NCBI RefSeq assembly: GCF_002954685.1
Contig: NZ_MSCN01000001.1
Coordinates: 2,002,429-2,066,428, forward strand
Reading direction: 5' to 3'
DNA: 64,000 nt
DNA from: Polaribacter porphyrae
GTDB lineage: Bacteria > Bacteroidota > Bacteroidia > Flavobacteriales > Flavobacteriaceae
Within the stretch, counting starts at the first letter, position 1; each line of letters opens with the position of its first letter. A program made the translations under genes and the position numbers. The notes below the pieces were generated by a model. It ran no database searches and had not been told where the DNA came from. It was given only the letters and a program-made list of their open reading frames with translations. Shown here piece after piece: positions 1-9,482 of the stretch.

Positions 1-279
1 TAAACCCATTCTATAAAAATGACAATGTGCATCTATTAACCCTGGAACAATTGTTTGTTTGTTTGCATCAACTGTATTTTCTGATTGATACTTTTTTTCA
101 ATTTCTTTTGATGAACCAATAGCAACAAACTTTCCGTCTTTTATAGCAAAAGCTTCAGCTTTATCAAAAGAATTATTTACAGTGTAAGTATTTGAATTTA
201 TAACGATTAAATCTACATTTTCTTTCTGACAAGAAATGGTAAGAAAAGTGAAAATAAATAGTGAAAATAAGTATTTCAT
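1..279 (-). CDS. Amidohydrolase lipoprotein, YtcJ-like (N-terminal part only)
   Basis: Only the first 93 codons are inside the window; the rest lies beyond the left edge. The ATG at 279 opens a lipoprotein signal (MKYLFSLFIFTFLTISC, lipobox Cys at residue 17). Next comes the typical start of a metal-dependent amidohydrolase: a small beta-sandwich strand (AFAIKDGKFVAIGSS) and the VPGLIDAHCHF motif, whose HxH would bind the first metal. That order fits the YtcJ-like branch of the amidohydrolase superfamily. It probably sits in the periplasm on a membrane, substrate unknown. It is the last visible gene of a run M28 peptidase - DoxX-like - amidohydrolase, with 11 nt separating it from the DoxX-like gene. 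Confidence 0.8.
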   Translation of the reverse strand, partial: MKYLFSLFIFTFLTISCQKENVDLIVINSNTYTVNNSFDKAEAFAIKDGKFVAIGSSKEIEKKYQSENTVDANKQTIVPGLIDAHCHFYRMGL

Positions 280-290
280 GAAACTAAATT

Positions 291-653
291 TTAAGAATTG
301 ATGTAAATTAAATATGCACCATACATCAATATAAATTGAAAAGGTATGCGAATGTATGCTAGCTTTTTTGAACCAATAGCTGGTTTTTCTTTAGTGGCAT
401 CCCATATGTGAATAAAAAGTAAGCCTGACAATAATAGTATAATACCTGCTGAAGCTTCTTTACAAATTGTATCAATAAAAAGACCAAATCCTAAAGCAAA
501 TTCAATGACACCAATTATATAATTGACAGTTAACTTTGGAAAAGCTTTTGGGATAAAATTATTAAAGAATTTTGGTTTTATAAAATGCATAATTCCTGCA
601 AAGCAAAAAAAACCTCCAAAAATTACTTTAAGAATAAAAACTATAACCTCCAT
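291..653 (-). CDS. DoxX-like small membrane protein
   Basis: A 120-residue, very hydrophobic protein with about four membrane segments. The N-terminal stretch (FGGFFCFAGIMHFIKPKFF) followed by a second segment with IGVIEFALGFGLF is the layout of DoxX/DoxD-like four-helix membrane proteins, whose biochemical role is mostly unknown. It starts 4 nt after the stop of the M28 peptidase gene and ends 11 nt before the amidohydrolase start, so the three are probably one transcript. No catalytic residues can be pointed to; the family call rests on topology and the FxxxGxxHF pattern. Confidence 0.7.
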   Translation of the reverse strand: MEVIVFILKVIFGGFFCFAGIMHFIKPKFFNNFIPKAFPKLTVNYIIGVIEFALGFGLFIDTICKEASAGIILLLSGLLFIHIWDATKEKPAIGSKKLAYIRIPFQFILMYGAYLIYINS

Positions 654-657
654 AAAA

Positions 658-2094
658 TTATGGCTTTACAGTTTCATTTTGATATAAATACTTATCCATT
701 AAATATACAATACTGGCCATAGATGCAGAACCTAATTCTAGTTCACGTTTGTTAACTTTATCAAACGTATCTCTACTTGTATGATGATAATCAAAATAAC
801 GTTGAGAATCTGGTCTATAACCTACTAAAGTTACATTTTCTCCTTTTAAAGGGTTAATGTCTGCACCAGATCCACCTTTATCTAAATCATGTAAGCCATA
901 AGGAGCAAGTAGTTTTTTCCAGCTCTGTAAAAGTGCTGTATTCATATCATTTGCATCAATAGAAAAACCTCTTGGAGTATGTCCTCCTGCATCAGATTCT
1001 AACCCTCCAATATGATTTTCTTTGTTCAATTTGGCTAGTTCTGCATATTTTTTTGCGCCTCTTGTTCCATTTTCTTCATTCATAAAAAATACAACTCTTA
1101 TGGTGTTTTTTGGTTTGATGTTATTCTTTTTAAACAAATATGCTACTTCTAAAGATTGTACAACACCTGTTCCATCATCATGTGCACCTTCTCCTAAATC
1201 CCAAGAATCTAAATGACCACCAACAACAAAAATATTTTCAGGAGTTTCACTTCCTTTTATTTCTCCAACAACATTAAAAGATGGAGCATCAGGTAAGGTT
1301 TTGCAACTTTGTTTAAAATAAAACTTCAAGTTTGGATTTTTCTTTAAATCATCACTTAAAATATTAGCTGCTTTACTGCTTATTGCAGCACCAGGAATGT
1401 ATTTTTCTTTTGGCAAATCTTCTCCATAAATCATAGTGCCAGTATGTGGATAATCATCAATAGAGTTGGTCATAGAACGTACAATAACACCTTTTGCTCC
1501 AAATTCACTACAAACTGCTGCACCTCTTACACGCTGATCTACACAGCCTCCATAAGCACTAAAAGTATTGATTAAAGTATCATCAAAAGGGCGATTAAAA
1601 AATACAATCTTACCTTTCATTTTATCTCCTAATGCTTTGGCTTCGTCAAGACTTTTTACTTCAATTACTTCAGCTAAAACTCCGGTTTTTGGAGTAGCTA
1701 TAGAAAATCCTAAAGCACAGATAGGAACATTTTTTTGAACTCCATTTGTTGTATAGGTAGCGATTTCTTTCTCTCCTCTAACCCAATGTGGAACCATAAC
1801 AGGTTGTAACCAAACAGAATCTAAACCTACTTCTTTCATTAATTTTTCTCCCCATTCAACAGCTAATTGTGCTTCTGGAGAACCAGATAATCTCCCACCA
1901 ATATTTTGAGTTAAACCTTTTAACCATTCATACGATTTCCCCTCTGTTAATACTGAATTAAAAAGTGTTTTAATTTTTGTAGAATCAATTTTTTCTTCAG
2001 GCGATAATTGATTTGAATTTATTACTTTTTCTTGTTTTTGCTGACAAGAAAAAAATACAAATAATACAAAAGCTATTAATGGTAGATTTTTCAT
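658..2094 (-). CDS. M28 family metallopeptidase lipoprotein (carboxypeptidase Q-like)
   Basis: A 478-residue secreted zinc peptidase. I start it at the ATG at 2094 because it gives a clean lipoprotein signal (MKNLPLIAF...FFSC); the open frame extends 26 codons further upstream without signal character. The M28 ligands are all visible in order: GGHLDSW (His about residue 294), AHDDGTG (bridging Asp), FFMNEENG (catalytic Glu pair), ESDAGG, and the C-terminal HHTSRDT His. A PA-like insert lies between the N-terminal part and the catalytic core (GVIVRSM...). The family removes N-terminal residues or dipeptides from peptides; here it would be tethered to a membrane facing the periplasm or exterior. 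It is the first gene of the run with DoxX-like and amidohydrolase genes. Confidence 0.88.
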   Translation of the reverse strand: MKNLPLIAFVLFVFFSCQQKQEKVINSNQLSPEEKIDSTKIKTLFNSVLTEGKSYEWLKGLTQNIGGRLSGSPEAQLAVEWGEKLMKEVGLDSVWLQPVMVPHWVRGEKEIATYTTNGVQKNVPICALGFSIATPKTGVLAEVIEVKSLDEAKALGDKMKGKIVFFNRPFDDTLINTFSAYGGCVDQRVRGAAVCSEFGAKGVIVRSMTNSIDDYPHTGTMIYGEDLPKEKYIPGAAISSKAANILSDDLKKNPNLKFYFKQSCKTLPDAPSFNVVGEIKGSETPENIFVVGGHLDSWDLGEGAHDDGTGVVQSLEVAYLFKKNNIKPKNTIRVVFFMNEENGTRGAKKYAELAKLNKENHIGGLESDAGGHTPRGFSIDANDMNTALLQSWKKLLAPYGLHDLDKGGSGADINPLKGENVTLVGYRPDSQRYFDYHHTSRDTFDKVNKRELELGSASMASIVYLMDKYLYQNETVKP

Positions 2095-2143
2095 TTGGTA
2101 GTATATTTTTAAAAATATAAAACTACAAAAATGAAATGAGAAT

Positions 2144-2953
2144 TTATTTAATTTGAAAATGAATATGATCATCGTGCCTTACAGCTTGGCAACCATGAAA
2201 TCTTATTTTGCTAGAATTAAGATTTAACCTAGCTTTTATATGAGGTTCAATAAAAATTTTACTCACTTTTTTATTTGATGCAATAAGCTTAATTAACTTT
2301 TTTGTTGCTTGTTTTGAGAATTCGATCTCATTATTTATAGCACCAAATGTTACATACTTTGTAAAATCATATTGCCAGTATTTTTTTTCTTTACAATTTT
2401 CTGTTTGATTTACTTCATTCTCTTTTGGCTTAACAAAAACTCCATAACCACTTCTAGATGGTTTTAAATTGGTGGGTTTATTATCTTTTTTATAAATAAA
2501 AGAAACATCTATCTTCTTACCATCATTATGACTTAAATGAGGTAGCAAAGGAAAACCATCAAAAAAAGGAAAATTTGCATCCAGATAAATGAGTTTTATA
2601 CTTGAAGATTCTTTACCTAATTGTACTGAAATATCTGTTAATACGTCATACATTTCTAGAGTTACATAATTTCTGTTACAAAGTTTTGTGATAAAGTTAT
2701 GGGCTTCAATTTTATTGTTGTCACTAATTTTTATTCTTCCAAAAAATGGTGTAATTTTTGGTATCAGAATAAAAGTAAAAAAGAGATATGACCCAACAAA
2801 AGTTATTATTCTCTTAAGTTTATGGTTCTTTATTTTATTCGAAATTATTAAAAAACTGGCTATATAAAGTATTCCTCCAATTTGTGTAACGATTGTAAGG
2901 AAGACAAAAAACACAATGTGGAAAATTATTTTACCTATAATTTTAAACCTCAT
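2144..2953 (-). CDS. Membrane protein with LAS-type (MepA/M15-like) metallopeptidase domain
   Basis: A 269-residue protein with two or three hydrophobic segments in the first 70 residues and a soluble C-terminal domain. In that domain I read a LAS-peptidase zinc pattern: SHNDGKKIDVSF (His142, Asp149; HxxGxxxD spacing) and the terminal HDDHIHFQIK (His263, His265; HxH). These are the three zinc ligands of MepA, VanX and M15 enzymes, which cut peptidoglycan or D-amino-acid peptides. The assignment is by motif only; the protein has little else I recognise. It overlaps the upstream TPR gene by 11 nt, so it belongs to the operon formed by the two duplicated TPR membrane proteins. A role in cell-wall trimming is an inference. 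Confidence 0.6.
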   Translation of the reverse strand: MRFKIIGKIIFHIVFFVFLTIVTQIGGILYIASFLIISNKIKNHKLKRIITFVGSYLFFTFILIPKITPFFGRIKISDNNKIEAHNFITKLCNRNYVTLEMYDVLTDISVQLGKESSSIKLIYLDANFPFFDGFPLLPHLSHNDGKKIDVSFIYKKDNKPTNLKPSRSGYGVFVKPKENEVNQTENCKEKKYWQYDFTKYVTFGAINNEIEFSKQATKKLIKLIASNKKVSKIFIEPHIKARLNLNSSKIRFHGCQAVRHDDHIHFQIK

Positions 2954-3659
2954 TCAATTTTGTCTTTGCTATGTTAAAAATAGATTTATGAGTTCTGGTT
3001 TTATTGGTAAGTGAATTGATTTCATCAATTATCTCTTGCAAAATTTCTTTTGCTTCTTCCTTCTTATCTTGTCTTACCAAAAAATCTGCCAATTCAATTC
3101 TTTCTTCATAATTAGAAAAACGTTTGTCTATTTTTCGTAGATAAAATTCTGCTTCTTTATTATTATTTTCTTGTTCTAATGCCAATCCATAATAAAAGTT
3201 AGTCGTATTAAACTCTTTATCTAAATCTATTTTAGAAGCATATTCTATTACCTTCTTGTAGTTTTTTTGTTGGTAATAGCAAAAGATTAATTTATTGATT
3301 GTATGAGGGTCATCTTTAAAATTTTTAGAGAGTAATGCTTTTTCATAATACTGAATTGCTGTATTAAAATTGTTAATCTCTTTGTAAGCATCAGCTAAAT
3401 TTATTGTATTCTGAAACGTATTTGAAAACTCTAAAACTCGCTCTAAATCTTTAATCTTTTTTGTAGGATTAATTATGGTAGTAATTTCATCAGAAATAGA
3501 TTCAACATCTCTTTTGTTTACAACTTGGGTAAATAAGTAAACTAAACATCCTAAAAGTGGAATAAAAAAAATAATAAAGTACCAAAAGTAGTTTTTACCA
3601 TTTTTGTAGGCGTGATAAATGCAGTAAAACTGAAAAGCAATAATAAGGTAATAATACAT
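2943..3659 (-). CDS. TPR membrane protein, copy 2
   Basis: A 238-residue protein. Residues 1-50 form two short membrane helices with an aromatic hairpin (FWYFIIFFIPLLGCLVYLF) resembling the N-terminal PLDc_N-type anchor. The remainder is helical with TPR-like repeats (NLADAYKEINNFNTAIQYYEKAL and two further units). It is clearly a paralogue of the next upstream gene: same length, same opening (M-x-YY-x-IIAFQ-x-YCI), same KKIKD boundary. It has no catalytic motif and is likely a membrane-anchored scaffold facing the cytoplasm. It overlaps the LAS-peptidase-like gene by 11 nt, which suggests translational coupling and a shared task. Confidence 0.7.
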   Translation of the reverse strand: MYYYLIIAFQFYCIYHAYKNGKNYFWYFIIFFIPLLGCLVYLFTQVVNKRDVESISDEITTIINPTKKIKDLERVLEFSNTFQNTINLADAYKEINNFNTAIQYYEKALLSKNFKDDPHTINKLIFCYYQQKNYKKVIEYASKIDLDKEFNTTNFYYGLALEQENNNKEAEFYLRKIDKRFSNYEERIELADFLVRQDKKEEAKEILQEIIDEINSLTNKTRTHKSIFNIAKTKLNEV

Positions 3660-3735
3660 GTAGTAAATATAAAAAAGTGATTTATATTTTGTCTAGTTAA
3701 TGTACGTAAATATTGATAAGAAAAGGAAATTCTAT

Positions 3736-4452
3736 TTAGATAGTAGTAAGTATCTTTTTGGCTTCTAAATATAAAAATTTATAATTCTTTTTATTAGCTT
3801 CTATCATATTGTCAATCTCAAAAATATATTCTTCTAAAACTGTTTTTGCTTCAGTTTTTTTATCAACTCTAATTAAAAATTTGATAAACTCAAGTCTTTC
3901 AGCATAGTTAGTATATCGCTTATTGGTTTTTCTAAAATAGGTTTCTGCAGTATCTAAATCGTCGCATTTTTCTAGTGATATTGCATAGATACAAAGAGAA
4001 TCTTTAAAGTTATTTTCTAGATCAATTCTTGCCCCATATTCTACTACTTTTTTGTAATCTCTAATCTCAAAACTACACTCAAGAACTTTATTTATTGTAG
4101 ATTCATTATTGTCAGATTTATTATTTAATGCTTGCTCATAATAGTAAATGGCATTTTCAAAATCTTTCTTTTCTTTAAATGCATCTGCTAAATTTACTTT
4201 ATTTTGAAATGTATTGGAAGCTTTTAACCTCTTTTGAGAATCTTTTATTTTTTTTCTTGGATTTATTAATGCAGTGATACTATCTACAAAACTTCTTATT
4301 TTTCGTCTATTTAGTATATGACGTAAAAAATACATTACTGCTCCTACAACAGGTATAAAAAAAATCAACACATACCAGTAATGTTCATTTCTATTTCTGT
4401 AGACATGAAATATACAATATGCTTGAAAAGCTATTATAACGTAATAAATCAT
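3736..4452 (-). CDS. TPR membrane protein, copy 1 (paralogue of the next gene)
   Basis: A 238-residue protein of exactly the same length and design as its downstream neighbour: two membrane helices in the first 50 residues, a basic linker (NRRKIRS), then three or so TPR-like helical pairs (NLADAFKEKKDFENAIYYYEQAL, TAETYFRKTNKRYTNYAERLEF). The two copies differ at many positions, so the duplication is not recent. The 76-nt gap between them is AT-rich with no terminator seen. Function unknown; the arrangement duplicate-duplicate-metallopeptidase suggests the pair regulates or positions the peptidase. Confidence 0.68.
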   Translation of the reverse strand: MIYYVIIAFQAYCIFHVYRNRNEHYWYVLIFFIPVVGAVMYFLRHILNRRKIRSFVDSITALINPRKKIKDSQKRLKASNTFQNKVNLADAFKEKKDFENAIYYYEQALNNKSDNNESTINKVLECSFEIRDYKKVVEYGARIDLENNFKDSLCIYAISLEKCDDLDTAETYFRKTNKRYTNYAERLEFIKFLIRVDKKTEAKTVLEEYIFEIDNMIEANKKNYKFLYLEAKKILTTI

Positions 4453-4535
4453 AGGCCGTAAATATAAAAAAAACGGCTATTACTCTATAATTTTTTTAGA
4501 TTATTTGAACTTAAAAGTCGTTAAATGACTTAAAT

Positions 4536-6293
4536 TTAAAAATCAAACTTGTAAGTTAGCCCTCCTAAAACCTGAAAACCTTGAACATTAAAATTTGCAA
4601 ATCTCTCGTATTGATTATTTAAAACGTTGTTTAGTTTTAGAAAAACAGAGAATTTATCATTTAAATGATAGCCTCCATTTATGTTGATATCAATAAAAGA
4701 AGATAAATTATTAACAGTATTATTATTGGAAGGAAACACAGCATTATAGAAAACATCTTTTCTATCACCTATAAAAAAAATATTTGTTGTAGCATACCAT
4801 TCATTAGTTTTGTATTTTCCAAAAATTGATGCTTGAACATTAGGTAAATTCCAAGCTTCACTTTGTAAATTGGTAGTATAATTATCAAATTGAATATTGG
4901 TTCCTAATGTGAGGTTTTTATTGAAATCGTATTCTAATTCACCTAAAATGGATACTGACTTTACATCATCATAAACTACTGTGAAAGAATTACCATATTC
5001 ATAACCTTTAAAAACTGTATTGTTTGTACCATTTGATTTTGAATTATTTCTGATAAACAAAGGTTTATCTTCTTGTTCTTTTATACTACCAGAAAGATTA
5101 AAACTAATGTCATTATTTATTTTTCCATTTAAACCTAGAAAAGCATTATAGGTTTCTGATGTTTGAGTGATAAATAAAGTAGGAGAAACAAAAGGGTTAT
5201 CTTCTGTAAAGTCCTTATAGGTGTTGGTTTGCAAACCACCTGTAACTCCTACATAAATGTTTAAATTCTCTTTAATAATTGGTTTTGTAATTTTAATATC
5301 TGGGTACATTAAAAAGTGATTTACACTATTTTCTCCGTCAAAAGAAGCTGCAATTTTCGCACCTAATTTCAAAGAAAAACTATTAAAATCATTAGTATAT
5401 TCTGGGTTTACGCGGATTGTAAAAATAGAATATGCTAACTCATTTAAAGTAGTATAATCGCTTTTAAAGCTTCCATTTAATAATTCAAAACTAGTTTTTA
5501 CTGCTAAATTATTTAAGCTACTACTCAAAACATTTAGAGGAATATCAAAATTTGTATGTAAACTAGCTAATACTTCTTTACTATCAAAATTATCAGAAAA
5601 ATAAGATATAAAAAGATTGGCATCATCTATATAAGAGTCTAAAAAATCTACTTCACCTGAAAACTTAAAGTAATTATAGTTTTGCCCTTCATTAATTGTA
5701 TTGATTACATTTGGTGCAAATATATTAGGTTGTAAACCATACCAATTGTATTGATTCATCTCTGTAGCAAAACCCACTTTCCAATCAAAATAACGTTCTT
5801 CTTGTTTATAAAATAAATTAGCTACAAAATTTGAAAATGTGCTGTTTAATAAGGTATTTTCTACATCATCAAAAGAGGCTGTATATTTTGTTAATAAACC
5901 AAACTCACTCTGAAAACGCGTTTGTCTGTGTAGGTAGGCTTCAAAATATGGCGAAGTATAATTGCCAAATCCAGCAGCAATATAATTATCATAAATACGC
6001 TCTCTAACACCAACATCTACACCTTTTACAACTCCGCTTTTAGGAATAAAGGTTGATGCTACTGGAGCAGAAAAAATAGAATAAGTTAGCTTTTTTTTCT
6101 TGTTTCTGTCCGATAATTTAATTACTGGATTTTTTCTAATTTTATTAGCATCTGCAATTTTGGGATCAAATTTTGTAACAACTTCTACTATTTCTGTTTT
6201 TACTGTATCAATTTTTCTTTTTTGAGGTGCGTTTTGAGCACTCACACCAACAAAAACAAGCAGCAATAGATATGCTAAAATTTCTCTTTTCAT
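4536..6293 (-). CDS. Outer-membrane beta-barrel protein, TonB-receptor-like without a plug
   Basis: A 585-residue protein with a signal peptide (MKREILAYLLLLVFVGVSAQ). After a short region EIVEVVTKFDPKIADANKI, which resembles the start of a TonB-dependent receptor, the plug domain is missing. The rest is alternating beta strands ending in LNNVLNNQYERFANFNVQGFQVLGGLTYKFDF, the usual last strands and terminal Phe of an outer-membrane barrel. It therefore looks like a TonB-receptor-type barrel adapted as a structural or secretion partner. Its ATG overlaps the stop of the giant TPR gene by one base (TAATG), a strong sign that the two proteins are made and work together in the envelope. Confidence 0.78.
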   Translation of the reverse strand: MKREILAYLLLLVFVGVSAQNAPQKRKIDTVKTEIVEVVTKFDPKIADANKIRKNPVIKLSDRNKKKKLTYSIFSAPVASTFIPKSGVVKGVDVGVRERIYDNYIAAGFGNYTSPYFEAYLHRQTRFQSEFGLLTKYTASFDDVENTLLNSTFSNFVANLFYKQEERYFDWKVGFATEMNQYNWYGLQPNIFAPNVINTINEGQNYNYFKFSGEVDFLDSYIDDANLFISYFSDNFDSKEVLASLHTNFDIPLNVLSSSLNNLAVKTSFELLNGSFKSDYTTLNELAYSIFTIRVNPEYTNDFNSFSLKLGAKIAASFDGENSVNHFLMYPDIKITKPIIKENLNIYVGVTGGLQTNTYKDFTEDNPFVSPTLFITQTSETYNAFLGLNGKINNDISFNLSGSIKEQEDKPLFIRNNSKSNGTNNTVFKGYEYGNSFTVVYDDVKSVSILGELEYDFNKNLTLGTNIQFDNYTTNLQSEAWNLPNVQASIFGKYKTNEWYATTNIFFIGDRKDVFYNAVFPSNNNTVNNLSSFIDININGGYHLNDKFSVFLKLNNVLNNQYERFANFNVQGFQVLGGLTYKFDF

Positions 6294-9200
6294 TAGTTTT
6301 TATTTTGTGGAGTTACAGAATTATTGGTTTTAGCTTCATTTTCTTTTATCTTTTCTAATTCAACTTTAGCTTCTTTTACAACATCGTCAAATTGTTCAAA
6401 GTTTTTAATTATGTTTTCTAAAATAAATGTGGCTTGGTAAGCATCTTTTAAATTGTAATAATTCTTTGCCATTATTACATAACTCTTTACTCCCCAATAT
6501 TTATATGCAGAATAATCTGCAATGAGTTTTTGCACTATTTTATTAGATGCTTCATATTCATTTTCTTTATTCTTAAAATATGCATTGTAGTATAGTGTTT
6601 CTGCCTTTAGTTCGTTAGTGGCTTCTTTTTCTACTTCAGCAAAATATGTTTTTGCAGTTTCTAAATCTTCAGTTTTAAAAGCTGTTCTAGCAATAATTAT
6701 TTTTGCATCTAACTTTAAATCGTCATCTATTTTTCTATTTCTCAATACTTTTTTTGCATAATCTAAAGCTTGGTTATAGGCTTTGGTTTTGTAATATCCT
6801 CTCATTAAATTACTTTGAGCATATAAAATATTCTCTGTAATATAAGCTTCTTGTTCTAGTTTTTCTAACAAAGGTATTGCCTCATAGATGTTATCTTGTT
6901 GCAAATAAATTTGTGTAAGTTTTGTTAATACATCTTCGCTAAACTCACTAACACCTGCATCTAAAACAACCATATATTTTTTTATTGCTTGTTTGTATAA
7001 TTTTTGATTAAAAAAAACATCTGCTAAATAATACGTAGCTTTTAAGTAGTGTACTCCATTAGGAAAGTTTCTTAAATACTTCTTCAAACTAAAAATGGCT
7101 CCACTATTTTTGGCTTCAAAGTATTTTTTTTCTGCTATTGAAAATGATGAGTTTTCTATTTCAGAATCTGACACCTCTACAAATTTAAGCGTCTTTGTCC
7201 AAGCTACATAAGCATCTAAATTATCTTCATCTATATAAATGTTTTTAGCATTTCTTACAGCCTCTTTTGCATCTGAAGAGTTTGGGTATTTACTAGCTGT
7301 AAATTTAAATTTTTCTAGTGCTTTTCTATTTTGCCCATCATTGTAATACAACAATCCTTGGCGTACTAAAGCTCTTGCTAAAAACGGACTTTTAGTATAC
7401 TTTGTAAGTAATCTATCATAAGCTTTGTGAGCATTTGTATTCTGATTTAATTTTGTAAAAGTTATTGCTAATTGATATAAAGCATCGTCTTTTAGATTTG
7501 AAATATTGTAATCATTAACTACTTTTTTAAGAGTTTTAACTTTTAAATTATTTTCATTCATAAAACCATAAGACATGGCTATTTGATATTGAGCATAATC
7601 TTCTTCATTGGCTTTATTTTGAATTATTTTTTCGTAAGCACTAATTGCATTTTTATATTCTCTTTTTGCAAAATAAGAATCACCTAGACGTAAATATGCA
7701 TCATATTTTATATTTTCTTCAACTGTGGTATTACTAGATAAAAACTTATTAAAAAAACCAGATGATTCATCATAATTTTTTAGTTTAAAGAAAGCATACC
7801 CTATGTTATAACTAACCAATGGATACTTATCTTTGTTTAAAATATCTTCAATCTTTTTAAATCTAAATAACGATTCTTGGTATTCTTTAAGTTGATAGTA
7901 GGTTTCAGCTTCCCAATAACTTCCTCCATTACTTATTTCAGGCAAATCAGAACTAATACTTTTCGTAAAATACGGTAATGCATCTTTAAACTTGTTTTCA
8001 TTATATAATTGAATTCCCCTGTACAAAGAAACTTCATAACTAAATTTAGAGTTTTCAATAGATTTTTTCTTTTTTAAATAATCTAAAGCTCCTTGATAAT
8101 CTTTTTGATGAATGAAAGAAGAAACTACTAGCCCATTAATTTCGTTATATGCTGATGATTTTGGATACTTTTTTAAATAATTTTGAAGTACATCAGATAC
8201 ATTCTCAAAAGGATTACCTTCCTCATAACTTAATTTTGCATAATTGAGAGCAGCGTCTTCTTTAATTTCTGCATTAAAGCTCATTTCACTAGCTGCTTTA
8301 AAAGCATTAAGTGCCTCATTTTTCTTATCAATATTCAAATAACATTCAGCAAGATGATAATACGCATTTTGAGAAACTGAATTTTTTTGATCTATAATTT
8401 TATTAAAATAACTAATCGCATTTTCAAAATCATTTTGCTTAAAATATGCATAACCTAATTGATAATAATCAGTGTTGTTCCATTTTCTACCTTTACCTTT
8501 ATAGGCTTTAAGATATGGAATTGCCTCATTATACTTTTTTAGGTTAAAGTAACTCTCACCAATTATTTTTGAAATTTCAGAAATATCTTTTCTTTTTGCA
8601 GTTTTTAATAGTGTTTTGCCAACCTCTACACAACGTTCAAATTTACCAGCCTTAAAACTGATATCTAATAAATAATAAGATATTTCTGCTTTGTAAGATT
8701 TGTTATCTGCAATTTCTTTTAAAGTTGATTCTGCAACACCATAATCTTCTAATTTATAAGCAATAAAACCATAATAATATCTTGAATCATTACCATATTT
8801 AGCGTCATTAATCAAAGGTAAAAACTTATCTTTTGCAAGCGATAAATTTTTGGTTACCAAAAGTCCATACCCCATTTTAAAGTTTAATTCTTTTCTGTTT
8901 TCTTCAGATATTAAATCTGTATTTACTTTTTGATACCATTTTAATGCATAAGCTGCTTTTCTATTGGCAAAATAGTAGTTACCAACATTAAAAAAAGCTT
9001 TGTTTTTTTTATTACTTGTTGGGTATTTTTCTACAAATCCTAATACTTTCTTATCCGCATTTGTTTGGTTTAATTTTACAGCACACATCGCATCATAATA
9101 TGAAGCATCAGACTTTAAGTTAGAACTATTTAATGCAGAGTTTTCTACCTCTTCAAAAAGTTTTTGAGCAGCTGCATATGCTTTGTTGTTATACAGTTTT

Positions 9201-9322
9201 ACTGCATTATTAAAATTTGCAACCTCATTAGCTTCTATAATAGATTGTTGAGAAATCATTGTAAAAGAGATAAAAACAAATACAAAAACAGAAAAGTAGT
9301 TTCTTTTAAAACAAAAATTCAT
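6293..9322 (-). CDS. Large periplasmic TPR-repeat protein
   Basis: About 1,009 residues. I start at the ATG at 9322 (MNFCFKRNYFSVFVFVFISFTMISQQ), which gives a signal peptide; an in-frame ATG at 9343 is also possible. Nearly the whole protein is tetratricopeptide-type repeats (for example YYQLGYAYFKQNDFENAISYFNKII, YLRLGDSYFAKREYKNAISAYEKII), probably 20 or more units forming a long solenoid. It ends in a charged Lys/Asn tail. It shares a TAATG junction with the plug-less barrel, so a periplasmic or outer-membrane scaffold that recruits cargo to that barrel is the simplest reading. Similar TPR-barrel pairs are common in Bacteroidota; substrate unknown. Confidence 0.82.
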   Translation of the reverse strand: MNFCFKRNYFSVFVFVFISFTMISQQSIIEANEVANFNNAVKLYNNKAYAAAQKLFEEVENSALNSSNLKSDASYYDAMCAVKLNQTNADKKVLGFVEKYPTSNKKNKAFFNVGNYYFANRKAAYALKWYQKVNTDLISEENRKELNFKMGYGLLVTKNLSLAKDKFLPLINDAKYGNDSRYYYGFIAYKLEDYGVAESTLKEIADNKSYKAEISYYLLDISFKAGKFERCVEVGKTLLKTAKRKDISEISKIIGESYFNLKKYNEAIPYLKAYKGKGRKWNNTDYYQLGYAYFKQNDFENAISYFNKIIDQKNSVSQNAYYHLAECYLNIDKKNEALNAFKAASEMSFNAEIKEDAALNYAKLSYEEGNPFENVSDVLQNYLKKYPKSSAYNEINGLVVSSFIHQKDYQGALDYLKKKKSIENSKFSYEVSLYRGIQLYNENKFKDALPYFTKSISSDLPEISNGGSYWEAETYYQLKEYQESLFRFKKIEDILNKDKYPLVSYNIGYAFFKLKNYDESSGFFNKFLSSNTTVEENIKYDAYLRLGDSYFAKREYKNAISAYEKIIQNKANEEDYAQYQIAMSYGFMNENNLKVKTLKKVVNDYNISNLKDDALYQLAITFTKLNQNTNAHKAYDRLLTKYTKSPFLARALVRQGLLYYNDGQNRKALEKFKFTASKYPNSSDAKEAVRNAKNIYIDEDNLDAYVAWTKTLKFVEVSDSEIENSSFSIAEKKYFEAKNSGAIFSLKKYLRNFPNGVHYLKATYYLADVFFNQKLYKQAIKKYMVVLDAGVSEFSEDVLTKLTQIYLQQDNIYEAIPLLEKLEQEAYITENILYAQSNLMRGYYKTKAYNQALDYAKKVLRNRKIDDDLKLDAKIIIARTAFKTEDLETAKTYFAEVEKEATNELKAETLYYNAYFKNKENEYEASNKIVQKLIADYSAYKYWGVKSYVIMAKNYYNLKDAYQATFILENIIKNFEQFDDVVKEAKVELEKIKENEAKTNNSVTPQNKN

Positions 9323-9482
9323 AGAATTGTTTTTTGGTATCATTTGTATAAACGTAGGTTTTTTTATTTTGTTGGATAAATTATTAAAAAATAAATTTTA
9401 AAACATCAAAGATTAAGAAATATTATAGATTTTTACTAAAAAATCACTAGAAACTTATAAGTTTGTAAAAACTATTTTATTT

